The notes: generated by a model from the sequence alone, not told the origin. A DNA stretch of 64,000 nt from Methylobacteriaceae bacterium (GCA_020638195.1 JACKJC010000002.1:310001-374000), one strand, 5' to 3'. Counted from the first letter of the stretch, positions 33,236 to 45,437 are shown. A program made the numbers and translations.

Positions 33236-33799
33236 TCAGATCGGCTCCGGCCCGCGCGAAATGGCGGCGACGCCGGTGCGGGAGACCTCCACCAGGCCCA
33301 GCGGGCGCATCAGTTCGACGAAATCGTCGATCTTGGCGGTGGCGCCGGTCAGCTCGAAGATGAAGCTCTCGGTCGTGGCGTCGATGACCTTGGCGCGGAA
33401 AGCTTCCGCCAGCCGCAGCGCCTCGACGCGGGCCTCGCCCGTACCGCGCACCTTCACCATGGCGAGTTCGCGCTCGATCGAGCGCTTGGTGAGCGAGAGG
33501 TCGATCACCTTGTGGATCGGCACGATGCGCTCGAGCTGATGCGTGATCTGCTCGATCACTTCCGGCGTGCCCGACGTGACGATGGTGATGCGCGAGAGAT
33601 GTTCGCCGTGCGCGACTTCGGCGACAGTGAGGCTCTCGATATTGTAGCCGCGGCCCGAGAACAGGCCGACGACGCGGGCGAGAACGCCCGGTTCGTTGTC
33701 GACGAGCACCGATAGCGTGTGGCTCTCGACGTTCGATTTGCCGATGGCCGAGGAATAGGGTGAGGGCGGGAAGGCGGGAGTCGGGATTGCGGCGTTCAT
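33236..33799 (-). CDS. ilvN: Acetolactate synthase small (regulatory) subunit
   Basis: 187 aa. An ACT domain at about residues 25-100 (TLSVLVDNEPGVLARVVGLFSGRGYNIESL) carries the valine-binding surface, and the C-terminal half has a second ACT-like unit. It activates and gives feedback inhibition to the large subunit encoded 94 bases upstream on the same strand. ATG at 33799. The organisation ilvB-ilvN-ilvC is standard for this group. Confidence 0.95.
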   Translation of the reverse strand: MNAAIPTPAFPPSPYSSAIGKSNVESHTLSVLVDNEPGVLARVVGLFSGRGYNIESLTVAEVAHGEHLSRITIVTSGTPEVIEQITHQLERIVPIHKVIDLSLTKRSIERELAMVKVRGTGEARVEALRLAEAFRAKVIDATTESFIFELTGATAKIDDFVELMRPLGLVEVSRTGVAAISRGPEPI

Positions 33800-33893
33800 G
33801 GACGTTAGTTCCTGAGTATCACGTGCGGCCTGGCGCTATCGGCGATCGCTGCGCAATCACCTGTCGCGCGTGGTTTGAGGTCGCTGTGCGACT

Positions 33894-35654
<1,761 letters not shown>

Positions 35655-35698
35655 GGCCTTCTCCTCGAACTGCGGTCCTTAAAGCGGAATTCTGGGCA

Positions 35699-35726
35699 AT
35701 AAAAAAGGCCCCGTCAGGGACCTCGG
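35699..35726 (-). terminator. Attenuator hairpin before ilvB
   Basis: On the minus strand AGGTCCC and GGGGCCT pair (one G-U) around TGAC and run into TTTTTT, 45-72 bases before the ilvB ATG. An upstream CCCCG next to the leader stop codon can pair instead with CGGGG of the hairpin, which is the layout of an antiterminator. Confidence 0.7.
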
Positions 35727-35754
35727 AATGAGCGCCAGCGGCGGAGCTGCGGGG

Positions 35755-35805
35755 TCAGTCCCGCTCCGTCTGAGGCGCTCGCGATACGATAAAGTTTGCG
35801 CGCAT
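35755..35805 (-). CDS. Candidate ilvB leader peptide
   Basis: 16 residues, MRANFIVSRAPQTERD, ending in TGA just where the CCCCG that can compete with the terminator begins. It carries Ile-Val early, so ribosome stalling at low Ile/Val could favour antitermination; but only two such codons are present, fewer than in classic leaders. Its ribosome binding site is weak. Regulation is inferred from arrangement. Confidence 0.45.
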   Translation of the reverse strand: MRANFIVSRAPQTERD

Positions 35806-35898
35806 GGTTCCGCCGATGCGTTGATCGGCGGGTTTGGTAGCGGATGGGAGCGGCGGGGTCAAGGGGAGGGGCGACGGCGGGGCGCCGTCCCCCGCTCC

Positions 35899-37758
35899 CT
35901 ACTTCCGCCGAAACTCGCGCGTCTCGGATTGCGCGCCGTTCACGTAGGTGAGGCGGGCTGCGACGGATTTCGCGCCGGGCGGGGCGGCGAGGTAAGGGCG
36001 GGCGCCTGCCGGGATCGAGAAGGGATTGTCGCGGTCGCATGCCGGCATCGGCAGTTCCTGCGATGGCGTCGCGCCGTCGAAGCCGATTTCCACCTTCGCT
36101 ATGGCGCAGCGATAGCTCATGAGGTGGCTGTAGTAGAGGAGTTTGCCGTCGGCGCCGAACGCGAGCCACGAGGTCCAGAAACGTTCGAGCAGATCGCGCT
36201 GGCCATCGGCCAGAGCCGTGGCGGGATCGAAGGCCACCCGGAAGGGACCGACGAGCCGGCCGGCGGAATCCGCGTATCGAATTTCGATGGTCGTCGCCGA
36301 CGTTTCGCCGGGCAGTTCGAACGAGGGATTCGGCATGGGCCGCCCCGTACGCTGATCGATCGCCGCGATCTGACCCGTGGGGGTGAATTCGCCGGCGCCG
36401 CCGATCCGCCATCCGATCGAGGTCGCGGGCTCCGGCGTCGATACGACGACGCTCCAGCCGGCGTTGGAGCGGGTGAATTTGACGACGGGCTCGGCGCTCG
36501 CGGTCTTCAGATTGGCCTCGAGCGCGGCAAGGCGACGCCGGGCGCGTTCGAGCCATTCGGCAAGAACGGATTGGTCGAGAAAATACGGCGCGAGGCGCCC
36601 GTCCGCGTCGGCCGCCAAAAACCGCTGCAACGCCTCGGCCTCCCTGCGGCGATCCGCGATCGTCTGCGCGCCGACCCGATCGTCGGAATATTCGTCGGCG
36701 AGCAGCAGATAGGCTGGTCCATAATCGGGACGCGACGCCGCGAAAGCCTCGACCCGACGGCGGCGCTCCTCGCCTTCGAACAGGGTCGCGTAGACGAGGC
36801 CTACCGCGCCGACGCCCGTCTTGTCGCGCAGCCGGTGGTAGAGCTCACGGGCGCCCGCGCGTCCGTCCTGCGCGCGCAGAAGGGCCGCGAAGCGCAAGTG
36901 CGCGTCGATCGCGTCGACGCCGAGCTCCGCCAGCGCGCCATAGGCCTGTCGTGCGGCGGCGGACTCGCCCCGCGCCTCGTAGCTGCGCGCGTTGTGATAG
37001 AGCTCCGGCGCCGTGCGCGCGTCCTGAACCAATCCGCCGGACTTCGCCAGTTCCGCGTAGGTGCGCGGCGGCGCTTCGAGGCGCGTCGTCGGGCGCGGCG
37101 GCGCATCGTCGCCGGACTTGCGCAACACGTAAGCCAGGGCTGCCGCGCAGAGCGCAAGCCCGACGCCGCCCGCGATCAACGGCAGGCCCGCGCGTCGGGG
37201 CTTCGCGCGCGCGCCCGGCGCCTGCCGCCAAGCGCCGGCGACGGAATCGTCCATCTCGACGATGAAGGCATGCACGGGCTGCGGGATGTTTTTCACCTCG
37301 CGGACGCCGATGTCCTTGAAATGCACCGAGATCTTATTCGCGACCTGCTCGTACACGCTGCGGGACACGCAAATGCCGCCGGGTTGCGCCAGACCTTCGA
37401 GCCTTGCCGCGATGTTGACGCCATCGCCCAGCAGATCGCCCTCGCGCTCGACGACGTCGCCGATCGTGACGCCGATCCTGAACAGCATCTGCCGGTGGGC
37501 GGGATAACCCATGTTGCGGGTGCGCAGCGATTCCTGAATGTCGATGGCGCAACGCGTCGCCTCGACCGCGCTGGGAAATTCCGCGAGAACGGCGTCGCCG
37601 GCCGTATTGAACACGCGGCCATGCGCCTTGCCGACAAAATCCTCGAACACCTCGCGGCATGACGCGAGCCGCGTGAGCGTTTCCTCCTCGTCCTCGGCGA
37701 CGAGCCGGCTGTATTCGGCCACATCGGCGGCGAGGATGGCGGCGATCTTGCGCTTCAT
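35899..37758 (-). CDS. Membrane-anchored class III adenylate/guanylate cyclase
   Basis: 619 aa from ATG at 37758. Residues 1-165 are a class III cyclase: metal-binding Asp12 in AADVAEYSRL and Asp55 in NTAGDAVLAEF, and the transition-state Asn115 and Arg119 in GVNIAARLEG. One membrane segment (about 190-212) follows. The C-terminal 400 residues are TPR/Sel1-like helical then beta-rich with a PxLAAPPGAKSVAARLTY end and are likely exported, suggesting that the protein senses an external state. Many Hyphomicrobiales carry multiple such cyclases. Base specificity is not certain: the Lys usually preceding TxGD is Asn here. Confidence 0.87.
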   Translation of the reverse strand: MKRKIAAILAADVAEYSRLVAEDEEETLTRLASCREVFEDFVGKAHGRVFNTAGDAVLAEFPSAVEATRCAIDIQESLRTRNMGYPAHRQMLFRIGVTIGDVVEREGDLLGDGVNIAARLEGLAQPGGICVSRSVYEQVANKISVHFKDIGVREVKNIPQPVHAFIVEMDDSVAGAWRQAPGARAKPRRAGLPLIAGGVGLALCAAALAYVLRKSGDDAPPRPTTRLEAPPRTYAELAKSGGLVQDARTAPELYHNARSYEARGESAAARQAYGALAELGVDAIDAHLRFAALLRAQDGRAGARELYHRLRDKTGVGAVGLVYATLFEGEERRRRVEAFAASRPDYGPAYLLLADEYSDDRVGAQTIADRRREAEALQRFLAADADGRLAPYFLDQSVLAEWLERARRRLAALEANLKTASAEPVVKFTRSNAGWSVVVSTPEPATSIGWRIGGAGEFTPTGQIAAIDQRTGRPMPNPSFELPGETSATTIEIRYADSAGRLVGPFRVAFDPATALADGQRDLLERFWTSWLAFGADGKLLYYSHLMSYRCAIAKVEIGFDGATPSQELPMPACDRDNPFSIPAGARPYLAAPPGAKSVAARLTYVNGAQSETREFRRK

Positions 37759-38056
37759 CTCAGGAAGCCGGGAACGCCAAGGTTTCGCGGGATTGCGCAA
37801 GCCAAGGGCTCGGCGGGGACTGGGCCGGGAACGCGCGCGAGAACGCGCGATTGCTGCTCTGGCTGTTCATTTCGTCACTGGCCCCCGTATCGTCCTGCGT
37901 CGCCCGCAGTGGCGAAAGGACGGCAAGCCGATCTTGCTCGCCGCAAACCGCACCCGGTCTGGATCGGCAGGAGCACCGTACCGTTGGTCGGACGGGATTC
38001 AAAGGCAAGCAGGGCGCCGGGCGCCGCAAGGTTCCTCGCGTGAAAACGCGCCAGAA
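37759..38056. other. Intergenic region, no feature seen
   Basis: 298 bases between the cyclase start and a small lipoprotein gene. No repeat, RNA gene, or clear palindrome was found; the frames on both strands have unnatural composition. Confidence 0.6.
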
Positions 38057-38416
38057 TCAGCCGGGATAGCCGTGCCGGCTCTTCGACGCCGCCAGCAGGC
38101 GCATGGCCTCGCCGTCCTTGCCCGCCGCGCAGGCGGCCGAGGCGCCGGAAATTTCGCTCTCGATCTGCTTGTAGACGCCCTCGCCGACATTGCCGGTCTG
38201 GTGGTCGTTTGCGACGACGGCGCGATAGCGCGCGATAGCGCCCGTGCAGCCCGCGCCCTCCGGCAGCTTGAAGTCTTGCGGCGTCAGCGGCGAGACGACG
38301 CGCTGCTGCGGCGCCTGCGCGGTCGCCACCGCCTGCGGCTGAGGGCTCGAATTGCAGGAGGCAAGAGCGAGCAGCGCGGCGGCGCAGACGAGAAGCGGCA
38401 GCGGGCGAGGGGTCAT
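38057..38416 (-). CDS. Small lipoprotein of unknown function
   Basis: 119 aa. A lipoprotein signal peptide ends in a lipobox LALASC (Cys21 of the protein), so the N-terminus is acylated. The mature part is helical, with GCTGAIARYRAVVANDHQTGNVGEGVYKQI and two further cysteines (Cys57 and Cys95 approximately). No family is recognised. ATG at 38416. Located between the cyclase and a thioesterase, on the same strand as both. Confidence 0.72.
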   Translation of the reverse strand: MTPRPLPLLVCAAALLALASCNSSPQPQAVATAQAPQQRVVSPLTPQDFKLPEGAGCTGAIARYRAVVANDHQTGNVGEGVYKQIESEISGASAACAAGKDGEAMRLLAASKSRHGYPG

Positions 38417-38485
38417 CGAGGCGGGGGCTCCATCGAGAGGCGGCGAAGGTTCGCCGCTTCGTCTGCGCGGGTCAAGCGCCCGTGG

Positions 38486-38956
38486 CTATTTGTCGGCGTC
38501 GCCCAACAGCTTGGCGATAGGTTCGCCGATCTTGAATACGCCGTTCACGCGCGCCACGAGCGTCTCGTCAGCGTAGATAAGGCCTTGCGCGAAAACGAGA
38601 TTGCGGGTGACGCGCAGGATTTCGGTGCGGCTGTTGAGCCAGGCGCCCATCGGCGCGGGCGCGAGGAAATCCACAGCCATCGACACAGTCGGCAGGAAGT
38701 TGCGGCCGACTCTCGGGTGCCGGTGCGCGGCCATGGGCAGCATCATGTCGGCGAAGGTCATCAGCCAGCCGCCGTGGCCCACGCCACGAGGGTTGCAGTG
38801 GCGATCCTCGACGCGCATGCCGAGCTGGAAGCCGTGCGGGCCGTCGTCACGGAAATAGAGCGGGCCATTGCGCTCGATGAAACCGCCGCGGAAGTCGAAG
38901 ACTTTCCAGCCGTCGGGCGGCGGCGGGTTGCTGGTGAGAATCGGCGCTTCGCTCAT
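38486..38956 (-). CDS. PaaI-family hotdog thioesterase
   Basis: 156 aa. Hotdog fold shown by NPRGVGHGGWLMTFADMMLPMAA (residues 55-77), which contains the characteristic G-x-x-H-G-G turn and the central helix with Asp as the catalytic acid, then TVSMAVDFLAPAPMGAWL and strand ends. Acts on small acyl- or aryl-CoA thioesters in the cytoplasm. ATG at 38956. The upstream terminator at 39024 ends the gene before it, so it has its own transcription. Confidence 0.85.
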   Translation of the reverse strand: MSEAPILTSNPPPPDGWKVFDFRGGFIERNGPLYFRDDGPHGFQLGMRVEDRHCNPRGVGHGGWLMTFADMMLPMAAHRHPRVGRNFLPTVSMAVDFLAPAPMGAWLNSRTEILRVTRNLVFAQGLIYADETLVARVNGVFKIGEPIAKLLGDADK

Positions 38957-39023
38957 TTCGTCGGCTCGTTTTGTCGGACACTTGGTTCATTTGTGCCCGA
39001 TGGGGACCGAGGCGGCAAGGCGC

Positions 39024-39050
39024 AAAAAAAGACGCCCGTCAAAGCGGGCG
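39024..39050 (-). terminator. Terminator of the small gene at 39073
   Basis: On the minus strand the arms CGCCCG and CGGGCG enclose CTTTGA and lead into TTTTTTT. It lies 23-49 bases beyond the stop of the 39345-39073 gene and before the thioesterase start. Confidence 0.8.
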
Positions 39051-39072
39051 CTGCACAGGCGGGGGACGACGA

Positions 39073-39345
39073 TCAATGCGAGAAAATGCGCAATCCGAGG
39101 AATGCGCGGGGCGTCAGCGCGGGCGCCGGCGCGACCTCCCGGGGTTGGACGCTCAGGTTCTCCGTTTCGATCCGGTCGAAGGCGATGTCGAGATCGCCGT
39201 CGGCGCGGACGCTGACGATGCGGCCGGTGGCGCCGCGCGGCACATATTGGCCGCGGCGCACGATATCCTTGCGCGCGAGCACCGGGCGGCCGACGAGTAT
39301 GGCTGACCGCGCCCGGCGGGCCAGTTTGCGTAGGGTTGTGAACAT
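39073..39345 (-). CDS. Small basic protein, unknown
   Basis: 90 aa, Arg-rich at the start (FTTLRKLARRARSAIL) and then a small beta-rich section with RGATGRIVSVRADGDLDIAFDRIETENLSVQ. No family is recognised, but it has a clean start (ATG 39345, GGAG upstream) and a good terminator. It stands alone, divergent from the leuA leader. Confidence 0.6.
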   Translation of the reverse strand: MFTTLRKLARRARSAILVGRPVLARKDIVRRGQYVPRGATGRIVSVRADGDLDIAFDRIETENLSVQPREVAPAPALTPRAFLGLRIFSH

Positions 39346-39538
39346 GAAGGGGCTCCGTGGGGGCGTTACGGGGGGCCGGCGCGGAAACCGGCGTCACAAT
39401 GATGAACGCAGGATTAACGATCCCGTTCCCACCGCTCGCCGACGCGCGGTGACATTTCTGTGCTTGTCGCGGCGCGGGTCTTGGGTTATCGATCTGCTAC
39501 GCGTGCGCGACCGGCGCACGACATCGCGCGAGGAAATC

Positions 39539-39658
39539 GTGGCCCTTTTCGCCACACGCACGCCGAAAGACGCCCGCAGGCCCGCCGCCTGCGCGACGTC
39601 GCGCGCGCTGCCCTCCGCCCAGCTTCTTTCCGGCCTGCTTCTTCTTAGCCGCCCCTGA
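39539..39658 (+). CDS. leuA leader peptide, leucine-rich
   Basis: 39 residues from GTG at 39539 (preceded by GAGGAAATC, with GAGG well placed) to TGA at 39656-39658. The last twelve residues are QLLSGLLLLSRP with six leucine codons (CTT, CTT, CTG, CTT, CTT, CTT). This is the mark of leucine-responsive attenuation ahead of leuA. A hairpin of 11 paired bases (39652-39691) begins inside its last codons. No oligo-U tract follows, so translational or antitermination-type control is more likely than a rho-independent terminator. Confidence 0.6.
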   Translation: MALFATRTPKDARRPAACATSRALPSAQLLSGLLLLSRP

Positions 39659-39691
39659 GCGCCGGCTGGGCTTTGCCTGGGCGCTGAGGGG
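39652..39691 (+). promoter_or_regulatory. Attenuation hairpin of leuA leader
   Basis: CCCCTGAGCGCC pairs with GGCGCTGAGGGG (11 of 12 bases), the left arm overlapping the leader's stop codon so that a translating ribosome would open it. It lies 90 bases before the leuA start. Confidence 0.55.
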
Positions 39692-39780
39692 ATGACGAGA
39701 ACCCGCACCGCCGGCAACCCGACATTTCCGACATTCGTCGCGCCGGCTTCGACCAAAATTCCGATTCCAGGGACAGAACC

Positions 39781-41349
<1,569 letters not shown>

Positions 41350-41383
41350 AGCGCATTGAAATCATCGCGTCTGAAATGAGGAA

Positions 41384-41407
41384 GGGGCCGCATGCGGCCC
41401 CTTTTTT
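41384..41407 (+). terminator. leuA terminator
   Basis: GGGGCCGCATGCGGCCCC, a perfect nine-base-per-arm palindrome, followed by TTTTTT, 35 bases past the leuA stop. Confidence 0.9.
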
Positions 41408-41528
41408 GCGCCGCGTCGCGTGGCTGGAGCTCTGCGCCATACGGTCGCACGGTCTTTTGCGCGCATGGATGCGCCGCCATCTCGGGAGCGACGGCGCAGG
41501 ACGCCATCGCAAAGAGAGGACAAAGATC

Positions 41529-41780
41529 ATGCGCAAGTTCATTTTCGCCGCGAGCGCGCTGGCTGCGGGGCTGGCGCTTGCAGCGCCGGCCTATGCGCAG
41601 CGTCCCGAGCCCGGTACGGGGCCCGTCGCCGCCGCATGCCAGCAGGACATCGAGAAATTGTGCGCCAACACGACGCACGAGCGCGGCGCGGCGCGCGACT
41701 GCCTCGAGAAGAACAAGGCCAAGGTGAGCGCGGCCTGCGCGCAGGCGCTCAATACGACCGGCGGCGGCCGTCGCCGCTGA
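41529..41780 (+). CDS. Small exported cysteine-rich-repeat protein
   Basis: 83 aa from ATG at 41529; AGAGGA upstream. A signal peptide ends in APAYAQ. The mature part has four cysteines in CQQDIEKLC...RDCLEKNKAKVSAAC, matching the Cys-rich (GLG1-like) repeat of short periplasmic proteins in this group. Function unknown. It sits just after the leuA terminator and is convergent with a tyrosine/glycine-rich gene. Confidence 0.82.
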   Translation: MRKFIFAASALAAGLALAAPAYAQRPEPGTGPVAAACQQDIEKLCANTTHERGAARDCLEKNKAKVSAACAQALNTTGGGRRR

Positions 41781-41790
41781 GATCCGCGGC

Positions 41791-42144
41791 TCAATAGCCG
41801 TCGCGCGGCGGGTATCCGTAATAGGGCCCGCCGTAGCCATCCCAAGGGTAATCATAGCCCCAGCGGGGATGCGGGAAGAAATAGCCGATCGTGCGGCGCT
41901 GGCCGACCGCGATTTGCCCGTAGCCCGTCTCGACGACGATCGGGATCGAATCGACCGCGAGGACCGGGCGATAGGACGAGCGGATCCGTCGCACGCGACG
42001 ATGCGCGGCGCGGCGAGCGCGAACCTGCGGCGCACAGACGCAATGACGCGACCAGCCGAGCGTGCGGGCCTCCGCAGGCTCCGGCGCCGAGCCGGTCAGG
42101 AAAGTCGTCGCTACGGCGCACGCCAAACCCAAAGCAATCCTCAT
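41791..42144 (-). CDS. Exported basic, Tyr/Gly-rich-tailed protein
   Basis: 117 aa with a signal peptide (ALGLACAVATTFLTGSAPEPAEA). The middle is Arg-rich with CVC, and the end is PRWGYDYPWDGYGGPYYGYPP, a low-complexity Tyr/Gly tail. Such proteins are common, poorly characterised envelope components in Hyphomicrobiales. ATG at 42144. It is convergent with the Cys-rich gene. Confidence 0.6.
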   Translation of the reverse strand: MRIALGLACAVATTFLTGSAPEPAEARTLGWSRHCVCAPQVRARRAAHRRVRRIRSSYRPVLAVDSIPIVVETGYGQIAVGQRRTIGYFFPHPRWGYDYPWDGYGGPYYGYPPRDGY

Positions 42145-42293
42145 CGCCTGCTCCCGCGAAATGCACTGCGATCCTAGCGCGAACCGGGCCGACGCGCGAC
42201 CGGGCTGCGGGCTTTGCAGAAATTTGCCTCGAATGGGGTGGACAGGGCCAAAACCGTTTGCTATTTCGCCGCCTCCGGTCGCAACCGGTCGAT

Positions 42294-42369
<76 letters not shown>

Positions 42370-42680
42370 TCGACATCCAAGACACAGGAACAGCTGGGGC
42401 TCCGACCCGGGCGCTCGTGTCGCTGTTGCTTCGGCTCCCGTTTTCCGTCTCGCCATTTCCGAGGGCGCCGCGCCGCATATTTGCGCGCGACGGGGCTTGC
42501 AGCGCGCGACGGTGGGCTCCATACGGCCTGAACGGCGGCGGCGTCGGGCTAAATTTGCCCCGGCCATGCCGACTTGTGTATGACCCGCCAAGGCGAGGCC
42601 GCTGCGGACAGAGACGAAGGTCGAGGTTTTCAAAGCCGGCGGAATTCATCATCCCCTCGTGGGAACAGAAGGATCGAAAC
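42370..42680. other. Leader region of acnB
   Basis: 311 bases between the tRNA and acnB hold no gene. A sigma70-like promoter candidate, TTGCCC (42555-42560) and TATGAC (42579-42584) spaced by 18 bases, would give an mRNA with a leader of about 90 bases. No riboswitch is seen. Confidence 0.4.
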
Positions 42681-45272
42681 ATGTCGCTGCTCGAAACCTA
42701 TCGCGCTCATGTCGCCGAACGCGCCGCGCTCGGCATTCCGCCGCTGCCGCTCTCGGCCAAGCAGACCGAGGGGCTGATCGCCCTCCTGCGTCAGCCGCCG
42801 GCCGGCGAAGAGGCTTTTCTGGTCGATCTTCTGACGCATCGCGTGCCGGCGGGCGTGGACGACGCCGCCCGCATCAAGGCGGGCTTCCTGGACGCGGTCG
42901 CCAAGGGCGAGGAAAAAAATGCGCTGGTGTCGCGCAAGCTCGCGACGGAACTGCTCGCCACCATGCTCGGCGGCTTCAACATCAAGCCGCTGATCGAGCT
43001 TCTGGCCGATTCGGACGTCGGCGCTGTCGCCGCCGAGGGTCTGAAGAAGACCCTTCTGATGTTCGACTATTTCCACGACGTGAAGGAACTGGCCGACAAG
43101 GGCCTCGCCACCGCCAAGGGTGTGATGCAGTCCTGGGCCGACGCCGAATGGTTCACCTCGCGCCCCGAGGTGCCGCAGTCGATGACGCTGACGGTGTTCA
43201 AGGTTTCTGGCGAAACCAATACGGACGATCTCTCGCCCGCGCCCGACGCCTCGACGCGCCCCGACATTCCGCTGCATGCGCTCGCCATGCTGAAGAACCC
43301 GCGCCCCGGCATCGAGCCGGACGAGCCGGGCGTGCGCGGCGCCGTCAAGCAGATCGAGAAGCTGATCGCCAAGGGCAATCCCGTGGCCTATGTCGGCGAT
43401 GTCGTCGGCACCGGTTCCTCGCGCAAGTCCGCGACCAATTCGGTTCTCTGGTTCACGGGCGAGGACATTCCCTACGTGCCGAACAAGAAGTTCGGCGGCG
43501 TGTGCCTCGGCTCCAAGATCGCGCCTATCTTCTACAACACGATGGAAGACGCGGGCGCGCTGCCGATCGAGCTCGACGTCTCGCAGATGGAGATGGGCGA
43601 CGTCATCGAGCTGCGTCCCTATGAAGGCAAGGCGCTGAAGAACGGCGCCGTGATCGCCGAATTCAAGGTGAAGTCGGACGTGATCTTCGACGAAGTGCGC
43701 GCCGGCGGCCGCATTCCGCTGATCATCGGCCGCGGCCTCACCACGCGCGCCCGCGAGGCGCTTGGTTTGCCGGCCTCCACGCTGTTCCGCATGCCTGCGC
43801 AGCCCAAGGATACGGGCAAGGGTTTCACGCTCGCGCAGAAGATGGTTGGCCGCGCCTGCGGCCTGCCCGAGGGCAAGGGCATTCGTCCGGGTACCTATTG
43901 CGAGCCCAAGATGACGACCGTCGGTTCGCAGGACACGACCGGACCGATGACGCGCGACGAATTGAAGGACCTCGCCTGCCTCGGCTTCTCCGCCGATCTC
44001 GTGATGCAGTCCTTCTGCCACACGGCCGCCTATCCGAAGCTCGTCGACGTGCAGACGCATCGCGATCTCCCGACCTTCATCTCCAACCGCGGCGGCATTT
44101 CGCTGCGGCCGGGCGATGGCGTGATTCACTCCTGGCTCAACCGCCTGCTGCTGCCCGACACCGTCGGCACCGGCGGCGACAGCCACACGCGCTTCCCGAT
44201 CGGCATTTCCTTCCCGGCGGGCTCGGGGTTGGTGGCCTTCGCGGCGGCGACTGGCGTCATGCCGTTGGACATGCCTGAATCCGTGCTCGTGCGCTTCAAG
44301 GGCGAGATGCAGCCCGGCGTCACGCTGCGCGATCTCGTCAACGCCATTCCCCATGCTGCGCTGAAGACCGGCGATCTTACGGTCGAGAAGAAGGGCAAGA
44401 AGAACGTCTTCAACGGCCGCATTCTCGAGATCGAGGGCCTGCCGAATCTCAAGGTCGAGCAGGCGTTCGAGCTTTCGGATGCTTCCGCCGAGCGTTCGGC
44501 GGCGGCCTGCACGGTGCGGCTGAATAAGGAGCCGATCATCGAATACATGCGCTCGAACATCGTGCTCATGAAGTGGATGATCGCCAACGGCTATCAGGAC
44601 AAGCGTTCGCTCGAGCGACGCATCGCGGCGATGGAAGCGTGGATCGCCGATCCGAAGCTGATGGCGCCGGATGCCGACGCCGAATATGCGGCGGTGTTCG
44701 AGATCGATCTCAACGAGATCAAGGAGCCGCTGCTCGCCTGCCCGAACGATCCCGACGACATCAAGACGCTGTCGGACGTGGCCGGGGACAAGGTCGACGA
44801 GGTCTTCATCGGCTCGTGCATGACCAACATCGGCCATTTCCGCGCGGCGGGCAAAATTCTCGCGGGCAAGTCGGACATTCCGACGCGCCTGTGGATCGCG
44901 CCGCCGACCAAGATGGACGCGCACATCCTGACCGAAGAGGGCTATTACGCGACCCTCGGCAAGTCCGGCGCGCGCATGGAAATGCCGGGCTGCTCGCTGT
45001 GCATGGGCAACCAGGCGCAGATCCGCAAGGGCTCGACCGCGCTCTCGACCTCGACGCGCAACTTCCCGAACCGCCTCGGCATCGACACGCGTGTCTATCT
45101 GTCGTCGGCGGAACTCGCCGCCGTCGGCGCGCTGCTCGGCAAGATCCCGACGATGGACGAATACATGGCCGCCGTCGGCGGTCTCGCGGGCAAGAGCGCA
45201 GAGGTCTATCGCTACATGAATTTCGACGAGATTCCGGAATTCGTGGAAGTGGCGGAGACGGTCGACGCCTGA
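42681..45272 (+). CDS. acnB: Aconitate hydratase B
   Basis: 863 aa, as E. coli AcnB. ATG at 42681 with GAAGGATC upstream; an open frame upstream to 42258 crosses the tRNA and is rejected. The N-terminal HEAT-like domain is helical; then the swivel domain with VVGTGSSRKSATNSVLWF; then the 4Fe-4S ligands in GSCMTNIGHF (Cys) and GCSLCMGNQ (two Cys), and DTVGTGGDSHTRFPIG. It isomerises citrate/isocitrate and also methylcitrate. A terminator follows at 45300. Confidence 0.97.
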   Translation: MSLLETYRAHVAERAALGIPPLPLSAKQTEGLIALLRQPPAGEEAFLVDLLTHRVPAGVDDAARIKAGFLDAVAKGEEKNALVSRKLATELLATMLGGFNIKPLIELLADSDVGAVAAEGLKKTLLMFDYFHDVKELADKGLATAKGVMQSWADAEWFTSRPEVPQSMTLTVFKVSGETNTDDLSPAPDASTRPDIPLHALAMLKNPRPGIEPDEPGVRGAVKQIEKLIAKGNPVAYVGDVVGTGSSRKSATNSVLWFTGEDIPYVPNKKFGGVCLGSKIAPIFYNTMEDAGALPIELDVSQMEMGDVIELRPYEGKALKNGAVIAEFKVKSDVIFDEVRAGGRIPLIIGRGLTTRAREALGLPASTLFRMPAQPKDTGKGFTLAQKMVGRACGLPEGKGIRPGTYCEPKMTTVGSQDTTGPMTRDELKDLACLGFSADLVMQSFCHTAAYPKLVDVQTHRDLPTFISNRGGISLRPGDGVIHSWLNRLLLPDTVGTGGDSHTRFPIGISFPAGSGLVAFAAATGVMPLDMPESVLVRFKGEMQPGVTLRDLVNAIPHAALKTGDLTVEKKGKKNVFNGRILEIEGLPNLKVEQAFELSDASAERSAAACTVRLNKEPIIEYMRSNIVLMKWMIANGYQDKRSLERRIAAMEAWIADPKLMAPDADAEYAAVFEIDLNEIKEPLLACPNDPDDIKTLSDVAGDKVDEVFIGSCMTNIGHFRAAGKILAGKSDIPTRLWIAPPTKMDAHILTEEGYYATLGKSGARMEMPGCSLCMGNQAQIRKGSTALSTSTRNFPNRLGIDTRVYLSSAELAAVGALLGKIPTMDEYMAAVGGLAGKSAEVYRYMNFDEIPEFVEVAETVDA

Positions 45273-45299
45273 TGGGGCGTTGCGCTGGAACGATCATGG

Positions 45300-45329
45300 G
45301 CCCCGTCGCGCGAGCGGCGGGGCTTTTTT
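45300..45329 (+). terminator. acnB terminator
   Basis: GCCCCG and CGGGGC pair around TCGCGCGAGCGG and run into TTTTTT, starting 28 bases after the stop. Confidence 0.85.
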
Positions 45330-45341
45330 GGGGGGATCGCA

Positions 45342-45437
45342 CTGTCATCCCGGCCGCAGCGAAGCGGAGAGCCGGGGTCCAGGGCCTCATCATTCATGCT
45401 GGATCCCGGATAGGCGTCCGTCCGTCCGGGATGACAG
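45342..45437. repeat. Palindromic intergenic repeat CTGTCATCCCGG ... CCGGGATGACAG
   Basis: Twelve-base perfect outer arms with inner complementary arms (GAGAGCCGGGGTCCAGG and the region CTGGATCCCGG). It lies between two convergent genes. A short relative is at 31198-31227. The repeat belongs to a widespread intergenic family of Hyphomicrobiales. Confidence 0.75.

Noticed and set aside
39460..39648. Another leader-like frame (ATG at 39460) before leuA.
   Set aside because: It is Arg/Ala-rich and lacks a leucine run; the GTG-started frame has the Leu codons.
42630..44924. Long minus-strand open frame inside acnB.
   Set aside because: Antisense shadow of a complete aconitase; no ribosome binding site or motif.
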